DNA from: Mycoplasmataceae bacterium
GTDB lineage: Bacteria > Bacillota_I > Bacilli_A > Mycoplasmatales > Mycoplasmoidaceae
Direction of reading: 5' to 3'
Assembly (NCBI GenBank): GCA_031288285.1
Contig: JAITRQ010000014.1
Location: 51,150 to 115,149 of the forward strand
DNA: 64,000 nucleotides
In this document: positions 12,199 to 23,045 of the stretch, piece by piece
Numbering within the stretch: the stretch's first letter is position 1
Layout of the letters: each line of letters opens with the position of its first letter
Translations under genes and position numbers: made by a program
Notes under the pieces: model-generated
Told to the model about the DNA's origin: nothing
Databases searched by the model: none
What the model saw: only the letters and a program-made list of their open reading frames with translations

Positions 12199-13278
12199 AT
12201 GAACTTCCTATTTGAACCAATACCACCCGATAATATCTGAAACGAGACAACTTCTCCAATTGCTTTTAGCATTGGTGAATTCGCAGTGCGCTGGTATTCT
12301 CTATTTATATTTATTGGTTTTTTCTTTGCCATTCTATTGACTATTATCAAATTATGAAAATTTTACAAAGTACCAGTCGATCCTTTTTATTGATATTGCA
12401 TGATGGGTATACCAACATCTATCTTGGGTGGTCGAATATGATCGTGCATGATCGGTGATGCTAAATGATATGAATTTTTTAATTTTGCCACTGGTGGTAT
12501 GGCAATTGAAGGCGCAGTAATTTTAACTGTAATATTGGGTTTGTGTTGATTTCCGTATATTCTCCGTAAACCTAAGTATCAAGTACGAGATATCTTTTCT
12601 GAACCGGTCGCTGTGAGACAAGTATCTACTTGAGTTTATGCAGATGCTATTGTGCCCACAATTTTAATAGGTCAAATAATTGGTCGATGAGGTAACTATT
12701 TTAATCAAGAATTATATGGTCCAATAGTAACAAATGAAGCTTTTGCAAATTGATTAAAAATTCATTTACCATACATGTATGTGCAAAATGACGGAAATTA
12801 TCATCAGCCATTATTTTTATGAGAAGGCTTATTGAATGCTGGTGGTTTATTATTGTTATACATTGGTGCTGAATTTGTTCCTAATAAAAAATCTGGTGAT
12901 TTAGCAATTAGTTATTTCTTGTGATATGGCATCGTTCGTTTATGTCTTGAACCACTTCGGGCTAGTAGCTATACTTTTTGATTAACATATCTAATGTCGT
13001 CTTTGTGAGTCGCTGTTGCACTAATTTTATTACTCTTTAATCACTTACTAATATGAAAAATACGCAAATACCATTTGTTTTTATTAATTAAGACTTATAT
13101 TATCTATTTTTCAATCAAATGATGACAATCTTTAAAACTCAAAATTTTTCGTCATACGAAATCACAAAAAACCGAAGAAATTCGTAAAATTATTAATATC
13201 AATGATCAAAAGTACCAAAATCAAAAACAACATTTTATACGCTCACACCAGCAAATGTTATACTACTTAGGGAGATAA
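12199..13278 (+). CDS. lgt: Phosphatidylglycerol-prolipoprotein diacylglyceryl transferase
   Basis: Lgt attaches diacylglycerol to the lipobox Cys of prolipoproteins. It is full of in-frame TGA (Trp) codons and invisible with the standard code. The 359-residue translation starts MNFLFEPIPPDNIW and shows the family signature IGRWGNYFNQE, the upstream GGMAIEGAV, and a C-terminal LWYGIVRLCLEPLR. Seven membrane segments are expected. The C-terminal ~50 residues are basic and cytoplasmic, longer than in E. coli. It starts 3 bp after hprK and stops 1 bp before trxB. Confidence 0.93.
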
Positions 13279-13279
13279 A

Positions 13280-14236
13280 ATGCCATTAGAAACAATTGTT
13301 GTTGGTGACTCTAATACTTATGATGTATTGATAATTGGTGCAGGCCCGGCCGGATTAACTGCAGCAATTTATGCATGTCGCGCAAATCTAAAAGTTGGTT
13401 TTATTGAAAAGGATATACCGGGGGGTAAAATGGTTAATATTAACAAAATTAGTAACTATCCTGGATGTGATAATGTTAAGGGTGCTGACTTATCTTTAAA
13501 AATGTATGAGCAAGCGGTAAAAGCTGGTGCAACATACATTTATGGTAGTGTCACTAATGTTGAACCCAAGATGAGTTACATTGCTGTTTATTGTGAAGAT
13601 GGTTCAATGCGATACGGTAAAAGTTGTATTATTGCCACAGGAACGATTGACACTAAATTGGGAGTTGATGGCGAAGAACAATATTTAAACAAAGGGGTCT
13701 CTTATTGCGCCGTTTGTGATGGTGCATTAACTAAAGATAAAAATGTTATTGTTTTCGGTGCTGATGAGCACGCTGTAAATGATGTATTGTATTTATGCAA
13801 TATCGCTAAACACGTTTATTTGTGTACTAACGTTAGTCAAATAAAAGTTGAAGATTCTTTAATAACTAAATTAAAAAAACATAATAATATCGAAACCATT
13901 TATCATTCTAATTGTTTGACTATTAATGGCAATGATAACCAAGTTACTGATGTGATAATCCAATCTATTTCCGATAAAAACACTAGAAAAATCAGCGTAG
14001 ATTACGTATTCGTTGCGAAAGGTTCATCACCAGCTAGCGCATTTTTGAGTGGTTTAAACATCACCAGCCAAGAAGGAATTATTAAAGTCAATCAAGATTA
14101 TAGTACTACCGTTAGCGGTATATTTGCTGCAGGTGACATTACAAAAAATCAATATCGTCAAATTACTACTGCAGTAAGCGATGGTACGATTGCTGCTTTT
14201 TCTGCAATTAGGTTTGTTAAAAATACTTGGAAATAA
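13280..14236 (+). CDS. trxB: Thioredoxin-disulfide reductase
   Basis: TrxB is the NADPH- and FAD-dependent reductase that keeps thioredoxin reduced. FAD-binding GAGPAGLTAAIYACRA is near residue 24, the redox-active CAVCDG (CxxC) near residue 145, and the C-terminal FAD motif FAAGDITKNQYRQ near residue 282. The 318-residue length is typical. The NADPH-binding glycine motif appears altered: VFGADEHAVNDVLYL replaces the usual GGGDSA-type loop. A GGGAGA ribosome-binding site (13270-13275) overlaps the lgt stop. The whiA start overlaps its stop by one base. Confidence 0.93.
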   Translation: MPLETIVVGDSNTYDVLIIGAGPAGLTAAIYACRANLKVGFIEKDIPGGKMVNINKISNYPGCDNVKGADLSLKMYEQAVKAGATYIYGSVTNVEPKMSYIAVYCEDGSMRYGKSCIIATGTIDTKLGVDGEEQYLNKGVSYCAVCDGALTKDKNVIVFGADEHAVNDVLYLCNIAKHVYLCTNVSQIKVEDSLITKLKKHNNIETIYHSNCLTINGNDNQVTDVIIQSISDKNTRKISVDYVFVAKGSSPASAFLSGLNITSQEGIIKVNQDYSTTVSGIFAAGDITKNQYRQITTAVSDGTIAAFSAIRFVKNTWK

Positions 14237-15150
14237 TGCATACTTTTAGTCAACGCATTAAACAAGAATTATGTACAACTGTCTATGAAAAATCTGCAAT
14301 TAAACCATTATTAACATCGTTTTTCATCAACAATTTAACAGTTCATATCAATAGTGAGAAAGAATGATGAGAAATTCGTTCACAATTTCTTCCGATCGTT
14401 CGTTTGATCAGCAGTTTATTGAAGCAACAATACAAAATTAAACAGCAAATTGGTTATTCACAAATACAAAAAATCAACAACTCACGTATTTATCAAATTT
14501 TGATTGAATCCAATTTAAACAAAATTCGCAAAGATTTGAAACTTGATGCCATAATTCCTGATGAATTCATTCAAAATCCAATTGCCAAACGCTCTTTTAT
14601 CATCGGAGCTTTTCTAAGCGGTGGAAGCATTAGTTCTATTGATAAAAGCGTTTACCACTTAGAGATACGTTCAACTAAAATTCAATATTTACGTATTGCT
14701 CAAAAAATTCTTGCTGACTTTAATATTTCGATTAGTATTTTATCAAGACGTTATGTTTATGTTTTATATATCAAGCGTGCTACGGACATATCTGATTTTT
14801 TAAAAATTATTGGCGCAAAGCAAGCGATGCAAGAATTAGAAGACAAAATCATACAACGCGATTATTACAGTGCCATTCATCGCTTGAATAATCTTGATAT
14901 TGCTAATTTAAAAAAAATCACTACTGCTAGCAATCAACAAATAAAAATGATTAAAGCGATAAAGTCAACTAAGTTATATCAACAACAAGATAAAAAATTC
15001 AAATACTATTGCAATATGCGTTTAATTTATCCAGAAGCCTCTCTATTAGAAATAGTAAAACTTTTCAAGCGATTACATAACATTAATATAACTCGCACTG
15101 GAATCAATCATTACGTGTTAAAGATTAAAAAAATTTATAAAGCATTATAA
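14236..15150 (+). CDS. whiA: WhiA-family DNA-binding protein
   Basis: WhiA proteins have a degenerate LAGLIDADG-like N-terminal domain and a C-terminal helix-turn-helix. The 304-residue protein starts MHTFSQRIKQEL. It shows RSFIIGAFLSGGSI (the vestigial homing-endonuclease core) near residue 118 and a C-terminal segment MRLIYPEASLLEIVKL followed by ITRTGINHYVLKI. Two consecutive TGA Trp codons lie near residue 44. It is co-directional with trxB and secG. In Gram-positives WhiA affects division and chromosome segregation; the role in mycoplasmas is not established. Confidence 0.9.
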
Positions 15151-15161
15151 TATTCTGACTT

Positions 15162-15398
15162 ATGACTTTGACATCAATACTTTTATTAGTTTGTGCTGTG
15201 ATTTGTTTGATCGTTGGCTTAATGTTATCAGGTTCTGGCTCAACCACCGGATTGACAGCAATTATTGGTCAAGACTTGGAACTTTTTAAAAAAACTAAAG
15301 ACCGCGGATTAGTCAAAATATTGCAAATGGTTATGTTTTTGGTAGTGATTTTAATGATCATCCTATCCGTGCTGTTTGCTTTTAAAATAATTCCTTAA
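15162..15398 (+). CDS. secG: Preprotein translocase subunit SecG
   Basis: This 78-residue protein has two membrane segments (residues ~4-22 and ~53-74) separated by a loop with GSGSTTGLTAIIGQDLELF, the Gly/Ser/Thr-rich stretch characteristic of SecG. It is an auxiliary component of SecYEG. It overlaps rnr by one base, and secG-rnr-smpB is a common order in Firmicutes. Confidence 0.9.
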   Translation: MTLTSILLLVCAVICLIVGLMLSGSGSTTGLTAIIGQDLELFKKTKDRGLVKILQMVMFLVVILMIILSVLFAFKIIP

Positions 15399-17578
15399 TG
15401 AAACCTAATTTTAATTCTGATTTGTTGGAACAAGCAATTGTGGATATTGTTACCAAGGAGAATGGTCGTCCCATTCCTGCTGGAATTATTTTAGCTAAGT
15501 ATCGTAAATCAAAACCAAAAGCTAGTTTTGCTAATGATGTTATTTATCATGCAATTCATCAATTAATAAAAAAAGGTATTTTTAAGCAAACATTTAAGTC
15601 TAAATCTATTGTTTTGACCGAAAATAGAACTCCCAAAGTTAATATGTCCAACTTACAAGAAGGTAAGATTGCTATTATTTCTAGTGGCTCAGGATTTATT
15701 ACTTTAGACAACCAAACTAAAGCTCAATTTTTTGTTCATAAATCCAATCTCAATGGTGCTTTAAATGAAGATCGCGTTCAATTTGCACAAATCGAAAAAT
15801 ACAAGCAGAATGATTTACTTGATGCAACAGTTACTAAAGTAATTTCTCATGCTAAGGATTTTTATGTTGGAATCATTAATATTGATTCTGAAAATCATTA
15901 CACCGTAAAAATTGATGATGATAAGTTTTATTTACCTATTAAGTTAGATAACATACAAGGATTGGTAAATGGCCAAAAAATTCTTATTAAGATTGTTCAA
16001 TTTGATAAAGATTCAGCTCATGCCACAATAAGTCGTATTATCGGGCATGTTAGTGATCCTGGTGTGGATATTCTATCCATCCTTTATGATAATGGTGTTG
16101 AACCAGAATTTGATGATACCGTTTTGAACTATGCACGCGATATCAAATTGAACATTGATGATTATCAGCGCAAAATTCGTCGTGATTTAACGAAATTACC
16201 CATCGTTACCATTGATCCTGCAACTAGTAAAGATTTTGATGACGCTATTCATGTGTCAAAAAGTGATGACAAATTTGTTTTAACTGTCTCAATTGCGGAT
16301 GTTAGTCACTACGTCAAATTCAAAAGTGTATTGGATGAAGTGGCTCAAAAACGCGGTTGTTCAATTTACTTGGTAGATCGTGTCATCCCAATGTTACCGC
16401 ATAATTTATCAGATGATATTTGTTCGCTAAATCCGCAAGTAGAAAGATTAACTCTAACATGCGAAATGTTGATAAATTCTAACGGTAAATTTGAAGATAT
16501 TAAAGTTTATCCTTCAATTATTAAAAGTCATCGCCGTTTTAGTTATGATGAAGTTAATGCCTATTTTAGTAAACAAGTAGACTTTCATGATGAATCACTA
16601 CAAGTGAAACAAATGATTGATGACGCATTAACATTACACAAAATTCTTGATAAAAATAAAAAAGATCGCGGTTATATCGCTTTTAATATTCCCGAACCAA
16701 TCATTTTGGTTGATAAGCAAGGTGTACCTATTGAAATAAAGAAACGTGAATCTGGCACAGCACAAAAAATGATTGAAGATTTTATGATTGCTGCGAATGA
16801 AGCTGTGACAATTTATGCTCAAAAACGTAATTGACCATTTATTTATCGTGTTCATGATAAGCCATTAAAAGAACGTCTAGAACTATTTTCACTAGAAGCA
16901 AAAAAATTAGGCTTTAAAATTACTTCCAAATTAAGCGAAATTCAACCACACACAATCGCAGAATGAATTAAGAACAATCAAGATAATCCCAACTTAGATT
17001 TAATTAACACCATGTTATTACGTACCATGGCTAAGGCCGAATATAGTGTTAACAATATCGGACATTTTGGTTTAGCAAGTTCACATTACACGCATTTTAC
17101 TTCTCCAATTAGACGTTATCCCGATTTATTAGTTCATCGCATTTATTGAATGTATGAATTTAATAATCAACAAAATACCAATCCTAATCAGCAAGCTGCG
17201 ACACAACTTTTAGATGAACAAGCACGTATCTCATCTAAAAATGAATTAATCGCAATCAAATGCGAGCGCGATGTTAATAGTATGAAATTTGCCGAATATA
17301 TGAGCAAACACATTGGTGAAGAATATGAAGGATATATCACCACAGTTTCTTCATACGGTATTTTTGTTCAATTAGCAAATACAGTTGAGGGATTAGTCAA
17401 ATTGGGTAATTTACCGAGTGATTTTTATAATTTTAATCAAAAAACAAACGAATTAAAAGGACAAAAAAAAGGGCTAGTCTTTTCTTTAGGAATTAAAGTG
17501 TTGGTAAAAGTAATTGCAGCTGATAAATTAACACGCAAAATCGAATTTGCTTTGACAAAGATATTAAATAAACGCTAA
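15398..17578 (+). CDS. rnr: Ribonuclease R (RNB-family 3'-5' exoribonuclease)
   Basis: RNase R is the processive 3'-5' exonuclease for structured RNA. The 726-residue product has an N-terminal winged-helix region, a cold-shock domain ([15 protein letters not shown], residues ~87-101), and the RNB catalytic core with [16 protein letters not shown] (metal-binding Asp residues, ~270) and [16 protein letters not shown] (~570). A C-terminal S1 domain ([15 protein letters not shown]) follows. TGA Trp codons at 16832 and 17147 split it under the standard code. It is the main 3' exonuclease expected in Mollicutes and overlaps smpB by one base. Confidence 0.96.
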
Positions 17579-18009
17579 TGAAAATCTTATTTTCAAATAA
17601 GAAAATAAATTTAAATTACTTGATTTTAGAACGTTACGAATGTGGTATTGTTTTAGAAGGAAGTGAAGTCAAATCACTAATTAATGCTAACGGGAGCATT
17701 GATGAGGCATTCGCAATTATTTCTAATCAACAACTTTACATTATCAATATGTATATTGCGCCGTACCTTTACAATACTACTGCAAAAATTGATAGTTATC
17801 GACGTCGTAAATTATTAATGCATAAGAATGAAATACAAAAAATATCCTATCAAATTAAAAAGCAACATTTGACATTAGTGCCCGCAAAAATTTATATTCA
17901 AAATAATGTTATTAAAATTGAAATTGCACTCGCTAAGCACAAAAATAGCAAGGATAAACGCGAAACAATCAAAGATCGTGATGCCAAACGAGAAACAAAA
18001 AAATATTAA
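17578..18009 (+). CDS. smpB: SsrA-binding protein SmpB
   Basis: SmpB binds tmRNA for trans-translation. The 143-residue protein has the signature YECGIVLEGSEVKSL near residue 20 and a basic C-terminal tail (KDKRETIKDRDAKRETKKY) that occupies the mRNA channel. It is last in the hprK-smpB operon. The tmRNA gene itself is not visible in this window. Convergent with the amino-acid permease, 10 bp apart. Confidence 0.95.
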   Translation: MKILFSNKKINLNYLILERYECGIVLEGSEVKSLINANGSIDEAFAIISNQQLYIINMYIAPYLYNTTAKIDSYRRRKLLMHKNEIQKISYQIKKQHLTLVPAKIYIQNNVIKIEIALAKHKNSKDKRETIKDRDAKRETKKY

Positions 18010-18019
18010 ATAATGCTAT

Positions 18020-19555
18020 TTACTTATGCTTCTTGAATTTATCAATAAATGTTGGTGCAAAAATAACGGCGACGAAAAGGAAAAGCACAACCACAACCAT
18101 TATTGCGCCAATTAAACGATCAAAGGTAACTTCGCCGCATAAGTAGTTTTTGATTTCTCAACCCAAATCACCAAAAGTGTTGACGAATACATATATCAAA
18201 CTAAACGAAACAATAAATAAAGCAATAATAGCAGAAGGTAAAAACAATTTATTTTTTTTGACCTTCACTTTATTGGTTCATCGGTTACGAACAGCTCCAT
18301 AAATTGCAAAAGTGATACAAACAAATGCTAATAATGCATTCCAATTACTAATCGTATCAATGAATGACAAAATACCGGGCATGTGTGACGTCTTGGAGAA
18401 CCAATCCATGGATTGATAATTACCAATATCTCAATAGAAATAACCAATCAGGCTACACACAGTTAGTGTAACACACATAAAAATAGTGATAATGCAACTT
18501 CCCACTACTGGTAAATCAGAATTAAGACGATTTTTATATCGTGCGCAAAAAGGAATTTCATCATGCCTTATCAAATCTTCATAATATCGCGGAGAATAGA
18601 TAGAAACACCATTAATAATACCTAAAATACCTATAGCAACTAGAATCATCATTACTTGCACTATTATGCGTGGAATCGGGTTACCTAAATCAAACATTGA
18701 ACCAGTTTTTGAACCTAATAACATTGCGATTGAAATAAGAATATCAAAAAACGAGACCACAGCCACACCTAATGACATAGCCATAGGCATTTCGTTAGGT
18801 TTTTTTAATTCGCTTTGTAATCCAGCCGTAGTGTAAAAGCCATCAAACGAAAAAAACACGGCAGGAATTGAATTAAAAACTCCTAATATTAAAAAAATTT
18901 GTGAAAAACTTTTAACATTATTATTGTAATCAGGGTCAATCGTAGTCCAATTGTGTGTTCAACCATTAAAACTCGTGCCAATAACAACAAATCCAGCAAT
19001 CGCGGTAAAAACTAACGGAAAAGCTTTAACTGCAGTCGCCACTCAACTTTCAATATTAGCAGCGCGAGACATTAAACCAGTAATTCAGATGTGCCACATG
19101 GCAATAATAAATGTAATTAAAATCGCATAATATCATGGCATTTCAAAATGGTATGCCATCTGTAAGACATAAATTAAATAAAACGGCATGTTCACATAAT
19201 AAATAGGCAAATGTAAATAGCTCATAAAATTCTTAGATGCCAAATATGTGAATTTCGAATTAAATGTTCTTACTCAACCAATGATACCTTGTGAATTTTT
19301 ATTACCGGCACCCGAACAAATTTCTCCTAAAGCAACAGCTAATGCTAGCATGCCAATAATTGCTACACATCACGAAATAATTGCATAAACAATCGCTCCT
19401 TGAACATTGGCCATAATTTCACGATTTTTAATAAAAATTCCCGCACCGATTGAAGAACTAATTACTAATAAGATTGCAGAGAAAAAACCAATTTTCTTTT
19501 TGGTTGGAGCATGCTTAATAGATAACAATGTCCTATTCTTAGTATTTGACATCAT
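18020..19555 (-). CDS. APC-family amino-acid permease
   Basis: This 511-residue polytopic membrane protein begins with a short cytoplasmic segment, then FFSAILLVISSSIGAGIFI, the APC-superfamily TM1 with the G-x-G-I-F substrate loop. About 12 to 13 hydrophobic segments follow. FFSFDGFYTTAGLQSELKKP in the middle matches the TM6 region of amino-acid antiporters and permeases. Many in-frame TGA codons encode Trp, which shatters it under the standard code. The substrate cannot be told. It is a monocistronic minus-strand gene. Confidence 0.85.
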
Positions 19556-19672
19556 AATTTATTATATATTTTAAAGTTCATTTCACTCCCTGCAAAAACA
19601 AATTAGTGAATTTGTAAAGAATTAAGATAATATTTTTTACAATTTACTCGCGATTAACGGTACAATTATTTT

Positions 19673-20971
19673 ATGAAGAAAAAAACGTTTTTAATTGCAA
19701 CATTGTTATCAATTGCATTACCGGTGGTATTTGTAATTACAAGTTGCACAAATACAAATAATCGTATTCATGTTATTTTATCCAACAAGACACTTTCAAT
19801 AAATGATGATACCATTGCATGTGTCTTTATTGGTACTTCATCCAAAGATGTAATTACTTGTAATTCGGTTTATCATCCAACGTATCTTGATATTGGTGAA
19901 TATAATCCTAGTTTAAAAGCGTTATTCATTCATAAGACTAATCTCGCAGTTAACGAGACTATTCAAACCCCTTTAAGCTTTTACAATCACGGAAAATTGT
20001 TTGAGACAATTAACATTGATATATTAGCTGATGGTGCATCACTTGATTATTCGCAATATATCAACGAACGCACTATGAGTTTAGCGTATTTATATCAAGA
20101 CGGATCAGATACAATGATATCGCGCGGAACTGGCTGAATCATTAATAAAAAAAATTCTGTAAATCCTTATGATTATTGATTAGCCACTAATTTTCATGTA
20201 ATTGCTAATTTAGCTAGTTCCCCACCCGCATTTTCGACGCTTTATTATGCCTCGACTCCGGATGAATTGAACACACAAATTCCATTCCAACCCGCAACAG
20301 TTGGAGTGCAATTAGGTTCATACTATCCCCTAGCAAACTATACAATAATTGATCAAAGATATTCACAAAGTACCACCGTTAATGCAGATGGTATTGATGG
20401 TAATCCGGGTAATGATATGGTTGTTATTGATTGTAATTTTGGTAATAATCCAAATAGTAGCGTATGTGCTAAACTTGATAAGTTGAATGATGAATGATCT
20501 AATAGTGGTGCGGTCGGACAACGTTATATAAATAATTTTATTGACTGAAATACTTATGCAAACAATAGTAGATTTTATTGAGGTGGGTATCCTGCCGCTA
20601 ATTGTGCGAATGCACCACTAAACAATAACGCTTATGCTGAGTGACAATTTGATTGAATTGACAGCAGCATTAAGATTGATGGTGGTGATGCTGCACAACA
20701 ATATTGACACCCCATCACTTCAACAAGTTTTAATAATATTGTTGATGTTGCACCGCAAATAAGGTCAAACGATAATAAAATAAATAGTAAATTAGGTGGT
20801 GGTGCTAGTGGTAGTATGGTTATTGATCAAGATGAAAAAATTGTAGGTATTTATTGGGGTGGATGGGGTAGTGGTGCAGCTTTTTATCCGTTTTATGATA
20901 TTTTCAATAATTCTAATTTTACTTATCTTGGCACAAGCGATTACTTTTTAAATAACTACATATTTAGTTAA
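19673..20971 (+). CDS. Lipoprotein with trypsin-like peptidase domain (DUF31 type)
   Basis: This is a surface lipoprotein of 432 residues. The signal peptide ends in a lipobox VITSC (Cys near residue 25), to be handled by Lgt and LspA. The body looks like the Mycoplasma DUF31 (PF01732) trypsin-like protease: His in YWLATNFHVIANL, Asp in GNDMVVIDCNF and Ser in GGGASGSMVID, in the catalytic order His-Asp-Ser. TGA Trp codons split it into pieces under the standard code. A TACAAT -10-like element lies 10 bp before the ATG. DUF31 also occurs in the mycoplasma immunoglobulin protease MIP. The substrate here is unknown. Confidence 0.8.
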
Positions 20972-21014
20972 TAGATTATTTTCGTGTCATAATAATAAAA
21001 CATATTTCTACGAA

Positions 21015-21099
21015 GCACTCGTGGCGAAATTGGCAGACGCGCTAGACTTAGGATCTAGTTCTTTACGGAGTGGGGGTTCAAGTCCCTTCGAGTGCACCA
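21015..21099 (+). tRNA. tRNA-Leu (anticodon TAG)
   Basis: The acceptor stem GCACTCG pairs with CGAGTGC, followed by discriminator A and an encoded CCA. The anticodon stem CTAGA/TCTAG encloses CTTAGGA, giving anticodon TAG at 21049-21051 (reads CUN). The long variable arm is typical of tRNA-Leu. Its acceptor stem is identical to that of the tRNA-Leu(GAG) at 45333. Confidence 0.96.
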
Positions 21100-21254
21100 T
21101 TATGACGGGTTTAGGGTAAATTATCCCGCATCTGTCGTCAATACTTATATTGGTTTAGTAAACCAAACACAAAACTATTATATGACAGCACAACATAAAA
21201 ATAACAATATTTTTAAAAAATCATACTATCAGTACTATCAGTTAGGAATTTCTA

Positions 21255-21491
21255 ATGCCTAAACGTCCATCATTAGTTGGCCAAAGATTTGGTTTATGAG
21301 ATGTTGTTGAAAAATTAAGCGCAGATAAAAATGGTCATATACTCTATAGATGTAAAAACTTTAAAAATAATAATGAACGCGTAATGTCAACAAATTGATT
21401 ACGTAAAATTCAAAGAGAAAAAATTATACATTTAAGAAAAGGAAGGCCTCGTAAATGAATTATTACTAAGATACCGTATAAAAATGAATAG
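21255..21491 (+). CDS. Small basic protein resembling phage AP2/HNH-associated domain
   Basis: This 78-residue protein contains three TGA Trp codons. It begins MPKRPSLVGQRFGLWDVVEK and continues with a DKNGHILYRCKN segment. The G-x-RFG-x3-V-x-E ... DK-x-G-x3-Y-x-C arrangement resembles the three-stranded AP2-like DNA-binding module next to HNH nucleases in phages and mobile elements. No nuclease motif follows; the C-terminus is simply basic. It is preceded by a tRNA-Leu and an inverted repeat (21150-21166), a typical insertion neighbourhood. Function unknown; it may be a remnant of a mobile gene. Confidence 0.5.
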
Positions 21492-21493
21492 TA

Positions 21494-21862
21494 CTAATAA
21501 ATTATTTTGAAAGAAAAATTACCTGTTTTTAATTTTTCTGGTGAATAACCACCTACATAATACTCGTATGTGGTATTAGAATTGCCAATTTTAAATGGAG
21601 TAAAATTGAGATATTCGATTCCAGATAATTGAACTACATAGATCGAAACATCATTGGATTTGATGCTTCAAAGAGACGTATCTTTTTTTATTGTGTAATG
21701 AATCGGTTGTCAATCAGAAGTATTGTGTAGACTTATAAAATATTTATCCAGCTTCAATTCAGCGGGATTATTATTGCTACATGATGTTATTGCTAAAGGT
21801 GTAACAATAACTGATAAAGGACACAAAACAATCAATGAAATGAATTTATATTTTCTAATCAT
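21494..21862 (-). CDS. Small putative lipoprotein
   Basis: This 122-residue protein starts MIRKYKFISLIVL and has a signal peptide ending in the lipobox LAITSC (Cys near residue 31), followed by a hydrophilic, Asn/Ser/Tyr-rich mature domain of about 90 residues. Two TGA codons encode Trp. I recognise no domain. It lies 2 bp downstream of fic on the same strand and so could be co-transcribed with it. It converges on the small plus-strand gene at 21255. Confidence 0.68.
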
Positions 21863-21864
21863 AC

Positions 21865-22605
21865 TTAAATTTCTTTTTCTCTGGATTTCACTTTAAATTT
21901 TAGTAAATACTTAATATTAAATCGTTCTTGCTGATTCATCAAATATTCAATCATAGCTGTTGTTTTATTTGTTACCTCATAATATTCGATTCCTAAATAA
22001 TACGACCTAACATTAATATTTTCTACGTAGAAAGGTTTAATGTTATTTTGTATACACTGCTTGAACATAATCATTCGGCCGGTTCTGCCGTTACCATCAT
22101 AAAATGGGTGAATAATTTCATATTCACAATGAAATTTAGCAACATCATTAAGATTCAATGATTTTTTAAAATCTTTAAGTAATTTAGATAAAAGAATATG
22201 AATATATTCTGGTCTAGCTCCTAAGTGTTTACCTACGCGAACATCGTGTCTTCGAAATTCGCCTGCTTGTTCATCCCTATCGTATAAATCCGGACTATCT
22301 TTACATAAAATACCGTGAATTTTTTTAATGTATGAAATTGATAACTGTTCATCATGTGTATCAACTACATAATCAAAGACTCTAATTAAATTTAAATTTT
22401 CAACAACATCTTTCTCTGGATATTTTTTTAGTAAACTATCAATTTTGTAGGGTTCGGTAATCAGCGAAAGGTTATCTTGTTTGGATACTTTTGAACCTTC
22501 AATTGCACTAGAATGAAATGTAAAATCGTTTTTTAATTCAATGTATAAATCAGATTCTTTATCAACTTTACCATTTTTAAATAATATTTGTTTTAAACTT
22601 TGCAT
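21865..22605 (-). CDS. Fic-domain protein (AMP-transferase type), probable class II
   Basis: Fic enzymes transfer AMP or related groups to protein hydroxyls. The core motif HPFYDGNGRTGR with the catalytic His lies near residue 166. The N-terminal FHSSAIEGS matches the inhibitory helix (S/T)xxxE(G/N) near residues 31-36, which makes it a class II enzyme with intramolecular autoinhibition. The length (246 residues) is short for class II; the C-terminus lacks an obvious winged helix. It is preceded by 12-bp phased repeats and by a ribbon-helix-helix gene on the same strand, suggesting an autoregulated pair. The target protein is unknown. Confidence 0.88.
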   Translation of the reverse strand: MQSLKQILFKNGKVDKESDLYIELKNDFTFHSSAIEGSKVSKQDNLSLITEPYKIDSLLKKYPEKDVVENLNLIRVFDYVVDTHDEQLSISYIKKIHGILCKDSPDLYDRDEQAGEFRRHDVRVGKHLGARPEYIHILLSKLLKDFKKSLNLNDVAKFHCEYEIIHPFYDGNGRTGRMIMFKQCIQNNIKPFYVENINVRSYYLGIEYYEVTNKTTAMIEYLMNQQERFNIKYLLKFKVKSREKEI

Positions 22606-22611
22606 ACGTTT

Positions 22612-22701
22612 TTCTGCCTATTTTGCTACCAACTTTCCTACTTTTATTGCTACTTTCGGTAGGAAAATGTTTCCTACTTATTTTACCACTTTCATTCCTA
22701 C
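22612..22701. promoter_or_regulatory. 12-bp phased repeat array upstream of fic (putative RHH operator)
   Basis: Hexamers of consensus T-S-C-T-A-C recur at exactly 12-bp steps on the plus strand: 22612 (TTCTGC), 22624, 22636, 22648, 22672, 22684 (TACCAC) and 22696. The unit at 22659-22664 is inverted (GTAGGA). The array fills the gap between the RHH gene and fic. A strict 12-bp register of degenerate hexamers in an intergenic gap is what an oligomerising ribbon-helix-helix repressor site would look like. The binding protein is inferred, not shown. Confidence 0.65.
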
Positions 22702-22708
22702 TTTTTAA

Positions 22709-23041
22709 TTAAAGAGCAAAACTCTGCTTAATAATTTGTGTGATGAGATAGCTTACTTTAACATTATTTGTTTTAGCAATTAATCGAACTTGCGTAAGTA
22801 TAGAATTTGGTAAAGATATTGATAATTTAATTGCTTTATCTTTTTTGGATTGTACTAAATTTACCTTAATATTCGTATTGTTCCGCTTGCTAGCTTGATC
22901 ATAAGCTGTATTTTTATGTAATTTACCTATCTTACCCGTTTTTTTAGACAAATATATAAAATAATCTCCTTCTCTTTTTTGAATATTCATGTTCAGAATT
23001 TTGTTTAATTCTTCAATAGTGTATTTTTGTGTTGTCATCAT
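22709..23041 (-). CDS. Putative ribbon-helix-helix regulator/antitoxin
   Basis: This 110-residue protein has a C-terminal segment IKLSISLPNSILTQVRLIAK followed by VKVSYLITQIIKQ. That matches a ribbon-helix-helix fold: a basic strand, helix A and helix B. The N-terminal 60 residues are basic and unrecognised. It sits immediately upstream of fic on the same strand, and both genes are preceded by the same 12-bp phased repeats, so it is probably the repressor of the pair. A copy of its last third lies just upstream (23095-23198). Whether it also neutralises Fic is unknown. Confidence 0.72.
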   Translation of the reverse strand: MMTTQKYTIEELNKILNMNIQKREGDYFIYLSKKTGKIGKLHKNTAYDQASKRNNTNIKVNLVQSKKDKAIKLSISLPNSILTQVRLIAKTNNVKVSYLITQIIKQSFAL

Positions 23042-23045
23042 GTTT

